A stretch of 64,000 nucleotides of DNA from the NCBI RefSeq assembly GCF_030767025.1, contig NZ_JASITE010000004.1, positions 248,001 through 312,000 on the forward strand, given 5' to 3'. Source of the stretch: Nocardia sp. CC227C (GTDB lineage: Bacteria > Actinomycetota > Actinomycetes > Mycobacteriales > Mycobacteriaceae). Position numbers and translations under genes: made by a program. The notes below the pieces were generated by a model. The model was given only the letters and a program-made list of their open reading frames with translations. It made no database searches and had not been told where the DNA came from. Positions 9,610 to 20,599 of this stretch are shown here, piece after piece (the stretch's first letter is position 1; each line of letters begins with the position of its first letter).

Positions 9610-10389
9610 TCAGACGCCGAAGCGGCGGTGGCGGGCGGCGTAATCGCGCAGGGCGCGCAGGAAATCGGTGCGCCGGAACTCCGGCCAGTACGCCTCGGTG
9701 AACCAGATCTCCGAATAGGCGCTCTGCCACAGCAGGAATCCGGAAAGCCGCTGTTCACCGGAGGTGCGGATGACCAGATCCGGATCCGGCTGGCCGGAGG
9801 TGTAGAGATGCTGGCCGATGGCGTCGACGGTGATCGACTGCACCAGATCCTCGCCGGTCTCACCCGCCGCCATCTCCTGGCGAACCAGCGACCGCACCGC
9901 ATCGGTGATCTCCTGGCGGCCGCCGTACCCGATGGCCACGTTCACGTGGACGCCGTTGCGGCCGTCGGTGCGCTTGGCGGCGTCGCGCAGCCGCCGTGCC
10001 ATATCCTCGGGCAGCTGATCCAGCGCGCCCACGATGCGGACGGTGGAATTCTGTTCCGACGCGGACAGTTCCTCCACCACGTCGGTGATCACGTCGAAGA
10101 GCGTCTCCAACTCCTCGCGGTCGCGGCGCAGGTTCTCGGTCGAGAGCAGGTACACGGTGACCATCTCGATGCCGACCTCACCGCACCAGCTCACCAGCTC
10201 GGCGATCTTGAGCGCCCCCACCCGGTGCCCGTGACTGATATCGGAGAAGCCGTTCTCCCGCGCCCAGCGACGATTGCCGTCGCACATCACCGCCACATGA
10301 CGCGGATGTTGTTTGCCAGCCAGCTGCTTCGACAGCCGGGCCTCGTAGATGCGGTAGGGAAAACCACGCACCTGACTCGCAAGCTTCAC
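9610..10389 (-). CDS. uppS: short-chain Z-isoprenyl diphosphate synthase (UppS family)
   Basis: A 259-residue cis-prenyltransferase. The catalytic P-loop VAVMCDGNRRWAR has Asp at about residue 37; YLLSTENL, SGQPDPDLVIRTSGEQRLS and FLLWQSAYSEIWF are the remaining conserved blocks. From memory it is much closer to M. tuberculosis Rv1086 (short-chain, Z-farnesyl diphosphate) than to the decaprenyl synthase Rv2361c, and the neighbouring gene order agrees. The product feeds polyprenyl phosphate carriers of cell-wall synthesis. GTG 10389 is chosen (VKLASQVRGFPYRIYEARL) by length and similarity; the open frame extends further without conserved sequence. Confidence 0.92.
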   Translation of the reverse strand: MKLASQVRGFPYRIYEARLSKQLAGKQHPRHVAVMCDGNRRWARENGFSDISHGHRVGALKIAELVSWCGEVGIEMVTVYLLSTENLRRDREELETLFDVITDVVEELSASEQNSTVRIVGALDQLPEDMARRLRDAAKRTDGRNGVHVNVAIGYGGRQEITDAVRSLVRQEMAAGETGEDLVQSITVDAIGQHLYTSGQPDPDLVIRTSGEQRLSGFLLWQSAYSEIWFTEAYWPEFRRTDFLRALRDYAARHRRFGV

Positions 10390-10507
10390 GGCGAAAACAG
10401 TACGCCCCGCCGCGCGGCGGCGGGCCGACCGGGACAGTGGACCCACATACAGCGGTGCCAGCCGTGACCCGTACCGCGGTGTGATGCGCGACGCGCCTAC
10501 GGTCCAC

Positions 10508-10529
10508 TAACCTACGGTACCGTAGGTTA
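10508..10529. promoter_or_regulatory. 22-bp perfect palindrome upstream of the hemolysin III gene (probable repressor operator)
   Basis: TAACCTACGGT followed by its exact reverse complement, ending 3 bp before the Shine-Dalgarno AGGAGG of the gene at 10546. Length and symmetry are typical of TetR-family operators; the regulator is unknown. It lies between divergent genes, so it could control both. Confidence 0.7.
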
Positions 10530-10545
10530 CTCAGGAGGTAACTAG

Positions 10546-11232
10546 ATGTCGGATACCGCGGTGCCCGCTCCGGCGGCGGACGTTGTCGAGGTATTGCTCA
10601 AACCGCGGATGCGGGGATGGATCCACACCTGGGCGGTCGGGATCGCGGCCGTCGGGGTGGTCGCGCTGGTGGTCGCGGGCACCACGGTGTCGGCGACGGC
10701 GGCGTGGTCGACACTGGTGTACGGGCTCACCGTGTGCGGAGTGTTCGGGGTCAGCGCCACCTATCACCGGGTGAACTGGAAGACCGATCGCGCCCGCATC
10801 CACATGAAGCGAGCCGACCACTCGATGATCTTCCTGTTCATCGCGGGCAGTTACACGCCCTTCGCACTGCTCGGGGTGGGCGGGCGGTCCGGCACCGCGC
10901 TGCTGACCGTGGTGTGGATCGGCGCGCTCGCCGGGGTCGCCCTGAAACTGCTGTGGCCCACCGCTCCCCGCTGGGTCGGCGTACCGCTGTACCTGCTGCT
11001 GGGCTGGGCCATCGTGCCGGTCGCCGGGACCCTCACCCACAATGTCGGCCCAGCGCCGATGCTGCTGCTGCTCATCGGCGGCCTCGCCTACAGCGGCGGC
11101 GCGATCCTCTACGCCACCCGCTGGCCCGATCCGTGGCCCGAGGTCTTCGGCCACCACGAGTTCTTCCACGCCGCGACGGTCGTCGCGGCCCTGTGCCACT
11201 ACATCGCGGTGTGGCTGGTCCTGCTGCGCTGA
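10546..11232 (+). CDS. trhA: hemolysin III/TrhA family membrane protein
   Basis: A 228-residue protein with seven hydrophobic segments and the family motifs: YHRVNWKTDRARIHMKRADH after the second segment and FGHHEFFHAATVVAALCHY at the C-terminus, whose His residues form the metal-like site of PAQR/HlyIII proteins. Family roles concern membrane homeostasis; haemolysis is not implied. Start ATG 10546 has AGGAGG 8 bp upstream. Divergent from uppS, with a palindromic operator just ahead of the ribosome binding site. Confidence 0.92.
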   Translation: MSDTAVPAPAADVVEVLLKPRMRGWIHTWAVGIAAVGVVALVVAGTTVSATAAWSTLVYGLTVCGVFGVSATYHRVNWKTDRARIHMKRADHSMIFLFIAGSYTPFALLGVGGRSGTALLTVVWIGALAGVALKLLWPTAPRWVGVPLYLLLGWAIVPVAGTLTHNVGPAPMLLLLIGGLAYSGGAILYATRWPDPWPEVFGHHEFFHAATVVAALCHYIAVWLVLLR

Positions 11233-11427
11233 AACGATCACGACCTCTAGACTGTGCGCCACGCAGTAATCACCGGAACAGCCGCGCTTCCGAGTAGCGA
11301 CGGCCGATTTCGCGAGGATCGGGGTAACTCATCGGGCACGCCCACAGTGTTTTCGGCTCCCAACGGGCGGCACGCGTCGACGGCCGCCGGCGGCTCTGCG
11401 CCGCGCGCTGAAGACACGGAGAGGCGG

Positions 11428-12981
11428 ATGAGCCGTCTGATCCTGTGGGCGCTACGGGCGGGTTGGGGGCTGGCCGCCGTCGTGATGGCGTGCAACCTCA
11501 GCGGCCTCGGCGTCATCGTCACCGAACTCTGGCTCGCCGGATACCTCGGCCGCCTCGGCCCCAACTGGCTGTCGGCCATGGCTCCGGCCGCCATCTATCC
11601 GACCATCGGCGCGCTGGTCGGCATCGTGCTCGCGGTGCGCGACCGCAGCCACTACTTCGGCTGGCTGGACCAGCGCCGCAAGCCCACCGAGGCCGAGGCC
11701 CGCCGCCTGCTGACGCTGCCGATCACCATCACGGCGCGGGCGCTGGCCATCTGGCTGCCCGGAGTGATCATCGCCGCCACGCTGTTCGCACAGGCCACCA
11801 CCGGGCAGGATCTGGCCGTTGTACTGGCCATGTTCACCTTCGGTGGACTGGAGTCGGCGGCGGTCACCTATCTCGTCGTGGACCGGCTCATCCGGCCGAC
11901 CATTCCCACGGTGGCGGAGGTGGTCGGCGTCACCACACACTGGAGTTCCACCGTGCTGGTGCGGGTGCTGGTGACCTTCGCGGTGGCGGGGGCCGTCCCG
12001 CTGTTCATGCTGATCACGGTGCTGGCCGATCCGGTGCCGTCCCCCGACGACCGGATTCGCACCGGTATCTACCTCGCCGTCGTCGGACTGTCGGCGGGCG
12101 CGGTGGCGACGGCGGCGCTGGCCCGCGCGGTCGCCACCCCCATGCACACGCTGCGGATGGCGCTGGACCGGATCGCACGCGGCGACCTCGACGTGCGGGT
12201 GCCCATCGGCAGCGCCAGCGAACTGGGACGGCTGGAGCTCTCGGTCAACGAGCTGGCCGCGAATCTGCGCGAGCGCGACCGTATGCGCACCGTCTTCGGC
12301 CGCCACGTCGGCGCGGAGGTGGCCGAGCGGGCACTCGCCGGCGGCGCCGACCTCACCGGCGATATGCGCGTGGTGACGGCGCTGTTCGTGGATGTGACCG
12401 GATCGGTGGCGCTGTCCACCGAGCTCACCCCGGACGCCTTCGTAGCCAAACTCAACCGGCTGCTGTCCACGGTGGTGGCGGCCACCGAGGACAACCACGG
12501 TCTGGTCAACAAGTTCGAGGGCGACGCCGCGCTGTGCATTTTCGGCGCGCCGATCTCGCTGTCGGACAACGCCACCCCCGCCCTGCGCGCTGCCCGCCGC
12601 ATTCGCGACGAGGTGGCGGCGGCCGGAGAACTCGACATCGGCATCGGCGTGGCCCGCGGCCTGGTGTTCGCGGGCGATATCGGAGCCGACACCCGCCTGG
12701 AGTTCACCGTCATCGGCGACGCGGTGAACGAGGCGGCACGCCTCACCACCGAGGCCAAACGGGTCCCGCGACGCGTCCTGGCCAGCCGGGCCGTCATCGA
12801 CGCCGCCGCCGAATGCGAGCGAACACGCTGGACGCTGCACGAAACCGTCCTGCTGCGCGGCCGCAAGACCCCGACCGACTGCTGGACGGATCTGGACACC
12901 CGGCGGGTCACGGAGCCGACGCCGCCCAAAACCCGCTCCGGCACAGGCGAACTCGCCGAACCAGCCGCCGAGACCGGCTGA
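11428..12981 (+). CDS. membrane adenylate cyclase with HAMP domain (class III)
   Basis: A 517-residue protein: about six membrane spans (residues 1-235), HAMP linker (ATPMHTLRMALDRIARGDLDVRV, about 235-290), then a class III cyclase domain. The catalytic set is complete: first metal Asp in ALFVDVTGSVAL, substrate Lys and second metal Asp in NKFEGDAAL, substrate Asp and transition-state Asn/Arg in TVIGDAVNEAARL. It resembles the M. tuberculosis Rv1318c-Rv1320c type. It makes cAMP from ATP at the inner membrane face. ATG 11428 follows GGAGAGGCGG; the frame is open for 58 more codons upstream without plausible protein. Confidence 0.9.
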   Translation: MSRLILWALRAGWGLAAVVMACNLSGLGVIVTELWLAGYLGRLGPNWLSAMAPAAIYPTIGALVGIVLAVRDRSHYFGWLDQRRKPTEAEARRLLTLPITITARALAIWLPGVIIAATLFAQATTGQDLAVVLAMFTFGGLESAAVTYLVVDRLIRPTIPTVAEVVGVTTHWSSTVLVRVLVTFAVAGAVPLFMLITVLADPVPSPDDRIRTGIYLAVVGLSAGAVATAALARAVATPMHTLRMALDRIARGDLDVRVPIGSASELGRLELSVNELAANLRERDRMRTVFGRHVGAEVAERALAGGADLTGDMRVVTALFVDVTGSVALSTELTPDAFVAKLNRLLSTVVAATEDNHGLVNKFEGDAALCIFGAPISLSDNATPALRAARRIRDEVAAAGELDIGIGVARGLVFAGDIGADTRLEFTVIGDAVNEAARLTTEAKRVPRRVLASRAVIDAAAECERTRWTLHETVLLRGRKTPTDCWTDLDTRRVTEPTPPKTRSGTGELAEPAAETG

Positions 12982-13638
12982 CCGGAATCCGCTGCGCTGC
13001 CGCCGGTGCCGGCCGTCGGGCGCACCCACACCACCGCCGACAACGCTCCGCCCGGATGCACCACCGCAATCGACGACGGTGCGGAACGACCAACTATCCG
13101 GCCACCATCGCGGGCAAGCGCTACCTGCTCACCGGCGACACCATCATCCGGGGCGCAGGTGCCGCAACGGGTCCGCTCACACCGCGCATGCTCCCCCGCC
13201 CGGGCGCGCCACCGGCCGCTGACGACCTCCGCGCCATGCGGCGCGACATCGGCCCCGTCGGCACGACACCCCGGGGCGGGCAGCCGTTCGTGGCCCGCCG
13301 CCGACTACGCCTGCGGCCCAGAATTTCCGGCTCAGCCGCGGCGGGCTCCCGGGCGACTGGACGGGGGCCGGGTGGCCGTGGCGCGGCGCGGGCGCTGTAG
13401 GTAGCGGTCGTTCAAGGCACGGGTGGTGTCCGCTCGATTGGGCGGCGCGAACACCCCCGATCGACGGCTGTCAGTCATGCACAGTCATCGCCTCGAGCAC
13501 CGGGTGCTCGTCGATCGCGCGCTGGACAGATTGAGAGGGACATGTTTCGGACTTTAGGCCCAGGGTCGGCGGTGGGCAAAACATTATGCGGGCGGACATG
13601 TGCGTGGCGCGGGCGCACCGCGTCCGAGCCAGCACCGG
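12982..13638. other. gene-poor stretch, no supported gene
   Basis: Only short proline/arginine-rich frames occur. One short reading (GKRYLLTGDTIIRG, around 13108-13150 on the plus strand) looks protein-like but has no start codon or conserved surroundings, so it could be a gene remnant or chance. Confidence 0.5.
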
Positions 13639-13854
13639 GCGCAGCATCGGCGCTGGCCGGGGGCGCAGCGTCGGTGCTAGCCACCGGCACAGCATTGGCG
13701 CTAGCCACCGGCACAGCGTCGGCACTGAACACGGGCACAGCGTCAGCGCTGGCCACGAGCACAGCGTCAGCGCTGGCCACGAGCACAGCGTCAGCGCTGG
13801 CCACGGACACAGCGTCAGCGCTAACCGAAGACACAGTGTCGGTGCCAGCCCCGG
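13639..13854. repeat. 24-bp minisatellite, nine tandem units
   Basis: Nine head-to-tail 24-bp units starting at 13639, 13663, 13687, 13711, 13735, 13759, 13783, 13807 and 13831. Units five and six are identical, the seventh differs by one base, and the outer units are progressively diverged. The core is GCACAGCGTCAGCGCTGGCC plus four bases. Because 24 is a multiple of three, all three plus frames and two minus frames stay open and give eight-residue repeats (for example ATGTASAL or HSVSAGHE), so the long ORFs here are a repeat artefact and I do not call a gene. A further weak unit may follow at 13855. Confidence 0.9.
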
Positions 13855-14034
13855 GCACGGCGTGGGCGGCGGCGGGCATGCGGTCGCGTGGTTCATCGGT
13901 GACCGGGAGCGCCGGTGCGGCCCACCTTCGGCGGCCGACCTCGGCTCGCGGCGGGAACTCATACCAACGGGTGAGCAGTCTTCGATACTCGCGGGGGATC
14001 CGGTGCGCGGCCGACCGCGCGCACAGTGGCGGAC

Positions 14035-14484
14035 ATGATCGAGAGCTCACTTCGCGAGAGCGCCGAGGTCGCGCGTCCCCGTTCGGTGGCGGTGGCGCTG
14101 CACGCCGTCCTGATCGCCGTGTACTGCGGGATCGGCGAAACGCTGCTGCGGGCGGCCATGCTGCTCGAACGGCCCGAAGCCGATATCGGCGGGCTGCTGC
14201 CCGCGCTGGCGGTGCGCGCCGCGGTCTATCTGACGGTGGTCGTCCTCGCGTTCCGGATGGCGGCCGGATCGTCCTGGGCGCGTTGGACTCTCGCCGCCGG
14301 ATTGGGGACGGTGGGTCTGCTGTCGCTGCTCGCGGAGCCGGTGCGGGCGGTGCTCACGACACCGCACCTCAGCGAGCTGACGCTGGGCTGGACCACGGAG
14401 TCCGTAGTGGTCGGAGCCCTTCGCGCCGTGCACATCCTGGCCGTCCTCATCGCCCTCCCCGCCCTGGTCCGCGCTCGCCGATGA
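14035..14484 (+). CDS. four-span membrane protein of unknown function
   Basis: A 149-residue protein starting MIESSLRESAEVARPRSVAV with four hydrophobic segments (about residues 18-40, 55-78, 82-105 and 122-145) and a basic C-terminal tail ALVRARR, which places both ends in the cytosol. No named family is recognised. ATG 14035 is preferred; GTG 14026 is in frame. It runs convergent with the DUF255 gene, with about 215 bp between them in which I see no gene. Confidence 0.7.
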   Translation: MIESSLRESAEVARPRSVAVALHAVLIAVYCGIGETLLRAAMLLERPEADIGGLLPALAVRAAVYLTVVVLAFRMAAGSSWARWTLAAGLGTVGLLSLLAEPVRAVLTTPHLSELTLGWTTESVVVGALRAVHILAVLIALPALVRARR

Positions 14485-14698
14485 CCGCGCGAGACACACC
14501 CGCCCCGCCGAACCGCGGCGGGCGGCGGCGCGGGAACGGGATCCCTTGCGCGTCAATGCGAGACCGCTCGCGGTGCCGGGCAGCGCGGCGATACCCGCCG
14601 TCCCAGCACCGTCAGCGAGCGGGCAGCCCGGTCGACGAGCACAGCGCCGCGGTCAAGGCCACCGCGAGACCCACCGATCGCACCGCCAGCAGCGCGGT

Positions 14699-16783
<2,085 letters not shown>

Positions 16784-16843
16784 ATGTCCCAGCCTCCCAC
16801 ACCGACCACCATCGCCGCGACTGCCCGCCGAAGGAGGGGCTGG

Positions 16844-17578
16844 TCAGGGCAGGGAATGGAACAGTCCGGTGCCGACTCGCTGGATGGTGAGACACGCGTC
16901 CTCGCCATCGGGCTGGGAGTTCCGGAGGGTGAATACGAAGCTGCCGGCTTCGGCCGGGGTGACGATCAGGCAGCCGGTATTGTCGCTGTCGGATGCCGCG
17001 CGGAAGACGGCGAACTCGCGACCGTAGTACTCGCTGCGACGGAGGTCCTTGTAGTTTCCGGGCGTGAGTACATAGTCCATCGAATCGCCCGAGTGCGTCA
17101 GAATCAGTTCGAAGGTTCGATCGGTGGACTGCCACTCGCAGGCCGCGAACATCGATTCGGCCATCCGCACCTCGGTAGCGGGGTCCAATCCGACTGCGAC
17201 GAGCTCGGATTCGGGGATCGAACAGGGATCCCAGAAGGCACCGGATGCGGCCTCCGTGGTCGTCGTGGCGGGCGCGGTGCTGTGGGGCCGCGTGGGCTCC
17301 GACACGGGACTGTCGACCGGAGCGGGATCGGGTGCGGGGGTGTCGGCCCGCGTGGGCTCCGGTGCCGCCGTGCCGCCGTCGCCCGGCACCGTCGTTGGCG
17401 TGTCGGTGGTGGCCGTGGTGGTCCCGCCCGGAGCCGGTGCGCCGCCCGTGGAGTCGGTGGTGCAGCCGGCGAGCGCCAATGCCGCGCCACCCAGCACCGC
17501 CGCCATCCGGACCGCGGCGGTCCGCGCACCGCCGCCCCGGGGACGCGGGGTGGCGTGGAACTCACGAGTTCGTGTCAT
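16844..17578 (-). CDS. DUF3558-type lipoprotein
   Basis: A 244-residue envelope protein. It has a basic N-terminus and a lipobox LALAGC (Cys near residue 39) for lipid attachment and signal peptidase II cleavage, then a Thr/Pro/Ala-rich linker to about residue 110, and a C-terminal domain with WDPCSIPESEL and CEWQS, typical of DUF3558 proteins of mycolata, with a probable disulfide. Function unknown. It lies 60 bp upstream of the broken DUF255 gene on the same strand. ATG 17578 is the first Met of the signal sequence. Confidence 0.82.
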   Translation of the reverse strand: MTRTREFHATPRPRGGGARTAAVRMAAVLGGAALALAGCTTDSTGGAPAPGGTTTATTDTPTTVPGDGGTAAPEPTRADTPAPDPAPVDSPVSEPTRPHSTAPATTTTEAASGAFWDPCSIPESELVAVGLDPATEVRMAESMFAACEWQSTDRTFELILTHSGDSMDYVLTPGNYKDLRRSEYYGREFAVFRAASDSDNTGCLIVTPAEAGSFVFTLRNSQPDGEDACLTIQRVGTGLFHSLP

Positions 17579-17944
17579 GGTCGGCCGATACCTCCAGCTA
17601 AGCGGTCCGAAAGCCAGCTCCCGGAACCTGATTCGACAATCACGCGGAGATCCCACCGTATGGTTCGAACCGGGACCGCACTATCGGATGAATGCCCTAT
17701 TCACCGGCCGGTGAGCAGCTCACCAGCGGTGCCAACAGGAACACCGTCCTCGCCGTGCCCAATCCGGCGGATCGCCCATGATCTTGCCGTCGAGACGGTC
17801 GGCTCGGCCGTGTAACGACGGTCGGCTCGGCCGTTTCACACAGCCACGGCGCGGCGGCTCGCCGCCGCGCTGCTCGAATCCTGCTGAGCCGCGCCGGGAG
17901 CCACGGGTCGCGCGGCTCCCCGGCCGGGTCATCGCGACGTCGGC
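17579..17944. other. intergenic stretch with an 18-bp direct repeat
   Basis: No gene seen. GACGGTCGGCTCGGCCGT occurs at 17794-17811 and again at 17817-17834 (period 23 bp), downstream of the secreted-protein gene that ends at 17945. Each copy can form a small GC hairpin, so the pair may act as terminator. Confidence 0.55.
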
Positions 17945-18475
17945 CTACGGCACGAACACTTCCGCTGTCGCCGGAATGGACGGGCGGTCGGTGCGGACGG
18001 TGAGCTGCACCCGCCCCGGTCCGGTATGCGCCACCAGGATGGCGGGGGTGGTGCGCTGCCCCGCGGGGATGAACTGGCTGATGCTGCCGGACTGGCCGGT
18101 GTCGAGATTGTGCCAGTCGACCACGGCGGTGACGTCGCAGGCGAGGAACTGCGGGCCCCAGTAGCCGACGGGCGAGAAGCCCTGGGTGATGCGCAGGACC
18201 ACCGAGTGCGTGGCGCCCGGGGCTTCGGAGTACTCGTAGAGGGGGCCGTCGAAGGCGGTGCCGCCGGTGGAGAACATGCCGGCGCAGATGCCGTTGCCGA
18301 GGGTCCAGGTGGGGGCGAGGTTGAAGTTGTTCTGCTCGCAGGAGCGCGGCTCCACATTCGACCAGCCGAGCTGGCAGGGGCCGCCGGGGTGTTCGGCATT
18401 GGCGGGCGCGGCGGCGACGGCCACGCCCGCGCCCAGGAAGGTAGCGGCGGTCAGGTACCGAATCGTGCGTTTCAT
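17945..18475 (-). CDS. secreted protein of unknown function (paralogue of 32187-32690)
   Basis: A 176-residue protein with a Sec signal peptide (MKRTIRYLTAATFLGAGVAV… cleaved near ANA-EH) and four or five cysteines in the mature part (GPCQLGW, SCEQNN, GICAG, LACDV). The C-terminal third (VVDWHNLDTGQSGS…HTGPGRVQLTVRTDRP) aligns with the same region of the secreted protein at 32187-32690 (WRNVNTGAAGEY…DTGPGRVDVTIFTDMP), so they form one family with an immunoglobulin-like beta-rich ending. No enzyme motif. Two palindromes at 18574-18600 lie about 100 bp upstream of its start. Confidence 0.75.
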   Translation of the reverse strand: MKRTIRYLTAATFLGAGVAVAAAPANAEHPGGPCQLGWSNVEPRSCEQNNFNLAPTWTLGNGICAGMFSTGGTAFDGPLYEYSEAPGATHSVVLRITQGFSPVGYWGPQFLACDVTAVVDWHNLDTGQSGSISQFIPAGQRTTPAILVAHTGPGRVQLTVRTDRPSIPATAEVFVP

Positions 18476-18573
18476 GGTCGTACTCCACTCGTGGTCGGGC
18501 GGTTGTCTACGAGCTGTCGTGCACTGCTACCGGCGGTGTCTATCACGGTTGTCGATCAACGCCGGTCACGACG

Positions 18574-18600
18574 GGCCGACCGGTCGGCCTGTATTAATAC
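18574..18600. promoter_or_regulatory. adjacent palindromes (16 bp and 10 bp)
   Basis: GGCCGACCGGTCGGCC (18574-18589) is a perfect palindrome followed one base later by GTATTAATAC (18591-18600), an AT-rich palindrome in GC-rich surroundings. They lie between the end of the hydrolase gene (18667) and the start of the secreted-protein gene (18475), both on the minus strand, so they could be a terminator plus promoter or operator. Confidence 0.45.
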
Positions 18601-18666
18601 CGTCGGCGACACGAGACGACGTGTTACCCAGCCCCGGTGACGGCCCGTCCGGATCCGGACCGCGCG

Positions 18667-19452
18667 CTACTCCACCGGCGCGCCGGACCCATCGCGCACA
18701 CCCGTACCGGCCTCGATGACGCGGACCACCCGCGCCGGGTCGTCGATCATCGGCACATGACCGACGCCGGTGAGCACCTCGAACCGAGCACCCGGCACCC
18801 GTTCCCGCGCGATAGCCCCATTGACATCGAGCGGCAGGATGCGGTCGTGCTCCGACCAGGCGATCGTCATCGGGCACGGCACCGGATCCAGGGGTGCGAT
18901 CTCCTCGGTGGAGGACAGGATGTCGGCGGTCACCGCGCAGCCGACGAGATCGCGCACGACGGCGGCGGCGTCCGCGCGGGACAGCCGCTCGCCGTGCTGC
19001 GCGACCGAGTGCAGCACCAGCTTGCGCACCGGCGGAACGGCGAGCCCCACCGGCGCGAGAGTGTGTGTGGCCGAGGCCAACCGGGCCAGCCACCGCAGAA
19101 TCGTGGTTCCGTGCTGCTGCTCCTCGTCCCCGGCCGACCAGAATCCAGCGGGCGACAGCGCGCATACGGTGCGCGCCCGACCACGCCGGGCGAGTTCCAC
19201 CGCGATCCATCCGCCGAGCGAGTTTCCGGCCAGATGTGCGGTGTCCCAACCCTTCTCGTCGATCAGCCGCTCCATATCGTCCACCAGATCGCGGACCCGC
19301 ACCGGCCGACGCCGCGGCGGCGGTCCGCCCCGATGTCCACGCAGCGTCGGCGCGAGCACCTCGTGGCGCTCGGAAAGGCTGGGCAACAGCTCCTTCCACG
19401 CCAGCCCCGACATGGTCACACCGTGCAGCAACAGCAGTGGCGGCTTCGTCAT
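18667..19452 (-). CDS. alpha/beta hydrolase
   Basis: A 261-residue protein with the alpha/beta-hydrolase layout: HG at the oxyanion turn (LLLLHGVTM), nucleophile elbow AGNSLGG with Ser78, a helical cap, an acid in SEHDRILP and the catalytic His in GVGHVPM. Substrate not predictable; likely an esterase or lipase-like enzyme. ATG 19452 is preceded by GGAGG. It diverges from the AhpD-like gene across 115 bp; such a hydrolase/peroxidase-fold pair may share a promoter region. Confidence 0.85.
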   Translation of the reverse strand: MTKPPLLLLHGVTMSGLAWKELLPSLSERHEVLAPTLRGHRGGPPPRRRPVRVRDLVDDMERLIDEKGWDTAHLAGNSLGGWIAVELARRGRARTVCALSPAGFWSAGDEEQQHGTTILRWLARLASATHTLAPVGLAVPPVRKLVLHSVAQHGERLSRADAAAVVRDLVGCAVTADILSSTEEIAPLDPVPCPMTIAWSEHDRILPLDVNGAIARERVPGARFEVLTGVGHVPMIDDPARVVRVIEAGTGVRDGSGAPVE

Positions 19453-19567
19453 CCCGGCTCCTCCCGATCCGCGTCCCCGCACTGTATCGCCGAGCGATGT
19501 CACACCCGAGCCGACCGTGTCGTCAACCTGTCGAAGCACCACGAACCCGAACAGGAAAGAGAAGACG

Positions 19568-20035
19568 ATGACCCGGTTCGCCCTGTACGAGAACGAAGTC
19601 GCCGCCAAGTTCAACAAGCGCCTGGTGACCGCGGCCCGCGTGATCGACGACTCCACGCTGCCCATGCCCACCCAGGAGCTGGTGAAGATCCGCGCCTCCC
19701 AGATCAACGGCTGCGGAATGTGCCTGGATATGCACACCAAGGACGCGGCGCATGCGGGCGAGACGCCGCTGCGCCTGGCCATGGTCGCCGCCTGGCGCGA
19801 GTCGACGGTGTTCACCGAGGCCGAACGCGCCGCCCTCGCGCTCACCGAGGAAGGCACCCGGCTGGCCGACAACGGCCGCGGCATCTCCGAAGAGACCTGG
19901 TCCGAGGTCCGCAAGCATTACGACGACGACCAGATCGGCGCGCTGATCGGCCTGATCGCCACCATCAACGCCTGGAACCGCCTCAATGTCATCGCGGGTC
20001 TCCCGGGCGGGGAGTACGTGCCCGGCCAGTGGTGA
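19568..20035 (+). CDS. carboxymuconolactone decarboxylase/AhpD-fold protein
   Basis: A 155-residue all-helical protein with the AhpD core motif: Cys49-Gly-Met-Cys52 followed by His56 in NGCGMCLDMH, as in alkylhydroperoxidase-like proteins whose cysteine pair reduces peroxides or carries out disulfide relay. The physiological electron donor cannot be read from the sequence. ATG 19568 has an AGGAAAGAG purine tract upstream. An 18-bp hairpin follows 228 bp downstream. Confidence 0.88.
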   Translation: MTRFALYENEVAAKFNKRLVTAARVIDDSTLPMPTQELVKIRASQINGCGMCLDMHTKDAAHAGETPLRLAMVAAWRESTVFTEAERAALALTEEGTRLADNGRGISEETWSEVRKHYDDDQIGALIGLIATINAWNRLNVIAGLPGGEYVPGQW

Positions 20036-20262
20036 GAGCCGACCGCACGGCCGCTTCGACACCCGCCGAAGCGGCCGACGGTCCGCGCGGCTCAGGCCGT
20101 GCGAAGCGCGGTGCGCCACCGCCCGGATCTCGGCGTCGCCGCCCGCCCATCCGCCGGACGCCGAAAATCGGATGCGGCGTCCGGGGCACGGCCGCTACAG
20201 TCGTGCACCGCGCCCGAGTGCACAGGTACCGGCTCTCAGGGCGACCAAACTTCCGCTACACG

Positions 20263-20304
20263 CGATCGGAGCCCGTGCCGAATGTCCGGCACGGGCTCCG
20301 ATCG
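20263..20304. terminator. strong bidirectional hairpin between convergent genes
   Basis: CGATCGGAGCCCGTGCCG and its exact complement form an 18-bp stem with a 6-nt loop. It lies between the plus-strand AhpD-like gene and the minus-strand mca operon end at 20318. The rest of 20036-20262 holds no gene. Confidence 0.85.
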
Positions 20305-20317
20305 GGTCGGGCGACGC

Positions 20318-20599
20318 TCAGGAAGCGCCCGAGGATTCGTTCTTCGTGCCCTGCTCGACCGTCTGCGAGTCGGCGCGCACCACTCCTGGATCGGTGCCCT
20401 CGTCCGCCGCCTGATCCGGTTCCGGATGCTCCGGTGAGAAGGTGGCGGGCAGGTTCTTGATGTGCTTGTTCATGCTCCAGACGAGCAGTACCGTGCCCAC
20501 CAGCAGGACCAGGACGATGACCAGGCCCAGCGGCGACGCCTTGCCGAACTCCGGACCGGTCGGGGTACCGGGGGTCTGGGCGAGCAAGGCTGTGATCAT
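20318..20599 (-). CDS. small single-span membrane protein coupled to mca
   Basis: A 93-residue protein: short N-terminus, one membrane span ([20 protein letters not shown], about residues 24-43), then a charged cytosolic tail. ATG 20599 overlaps the mca stop by 4 bp (ATGA), implying translational coupling. The same small gene follows mca in M. tuberculosis (Rv1083), so the pairing is conserved; a role with the amidase or in the membrane is inference. Confidence 0.85.
   Translation of the reverse strand: MITALLAQTPGTPTGPEFGKASPLGLVIVLVLLVGTVLLVWSMNKHIKNLPATFSPEHPEPDQAADEGTDPGVVRADSQTVEQGTKNESSGAS

Noticed and set aside
11445..13400. 651-residue open frame on the plus strand
   Set aside because: It is an Arg/His/Gly-rich shadow of the adenylate cyclase gene in another frame; the cyclase frame has full domain motifs.
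13006..13404. 132-residue ORF
   Set aside because: Composition is Ser/Pro/Arg-rich as in shadow frames, with no start signal or recognisable domain.
13639..13854. CRISPR array
   Set aside because: Units are directly adjacent with no spacers, and no cas genes are present.
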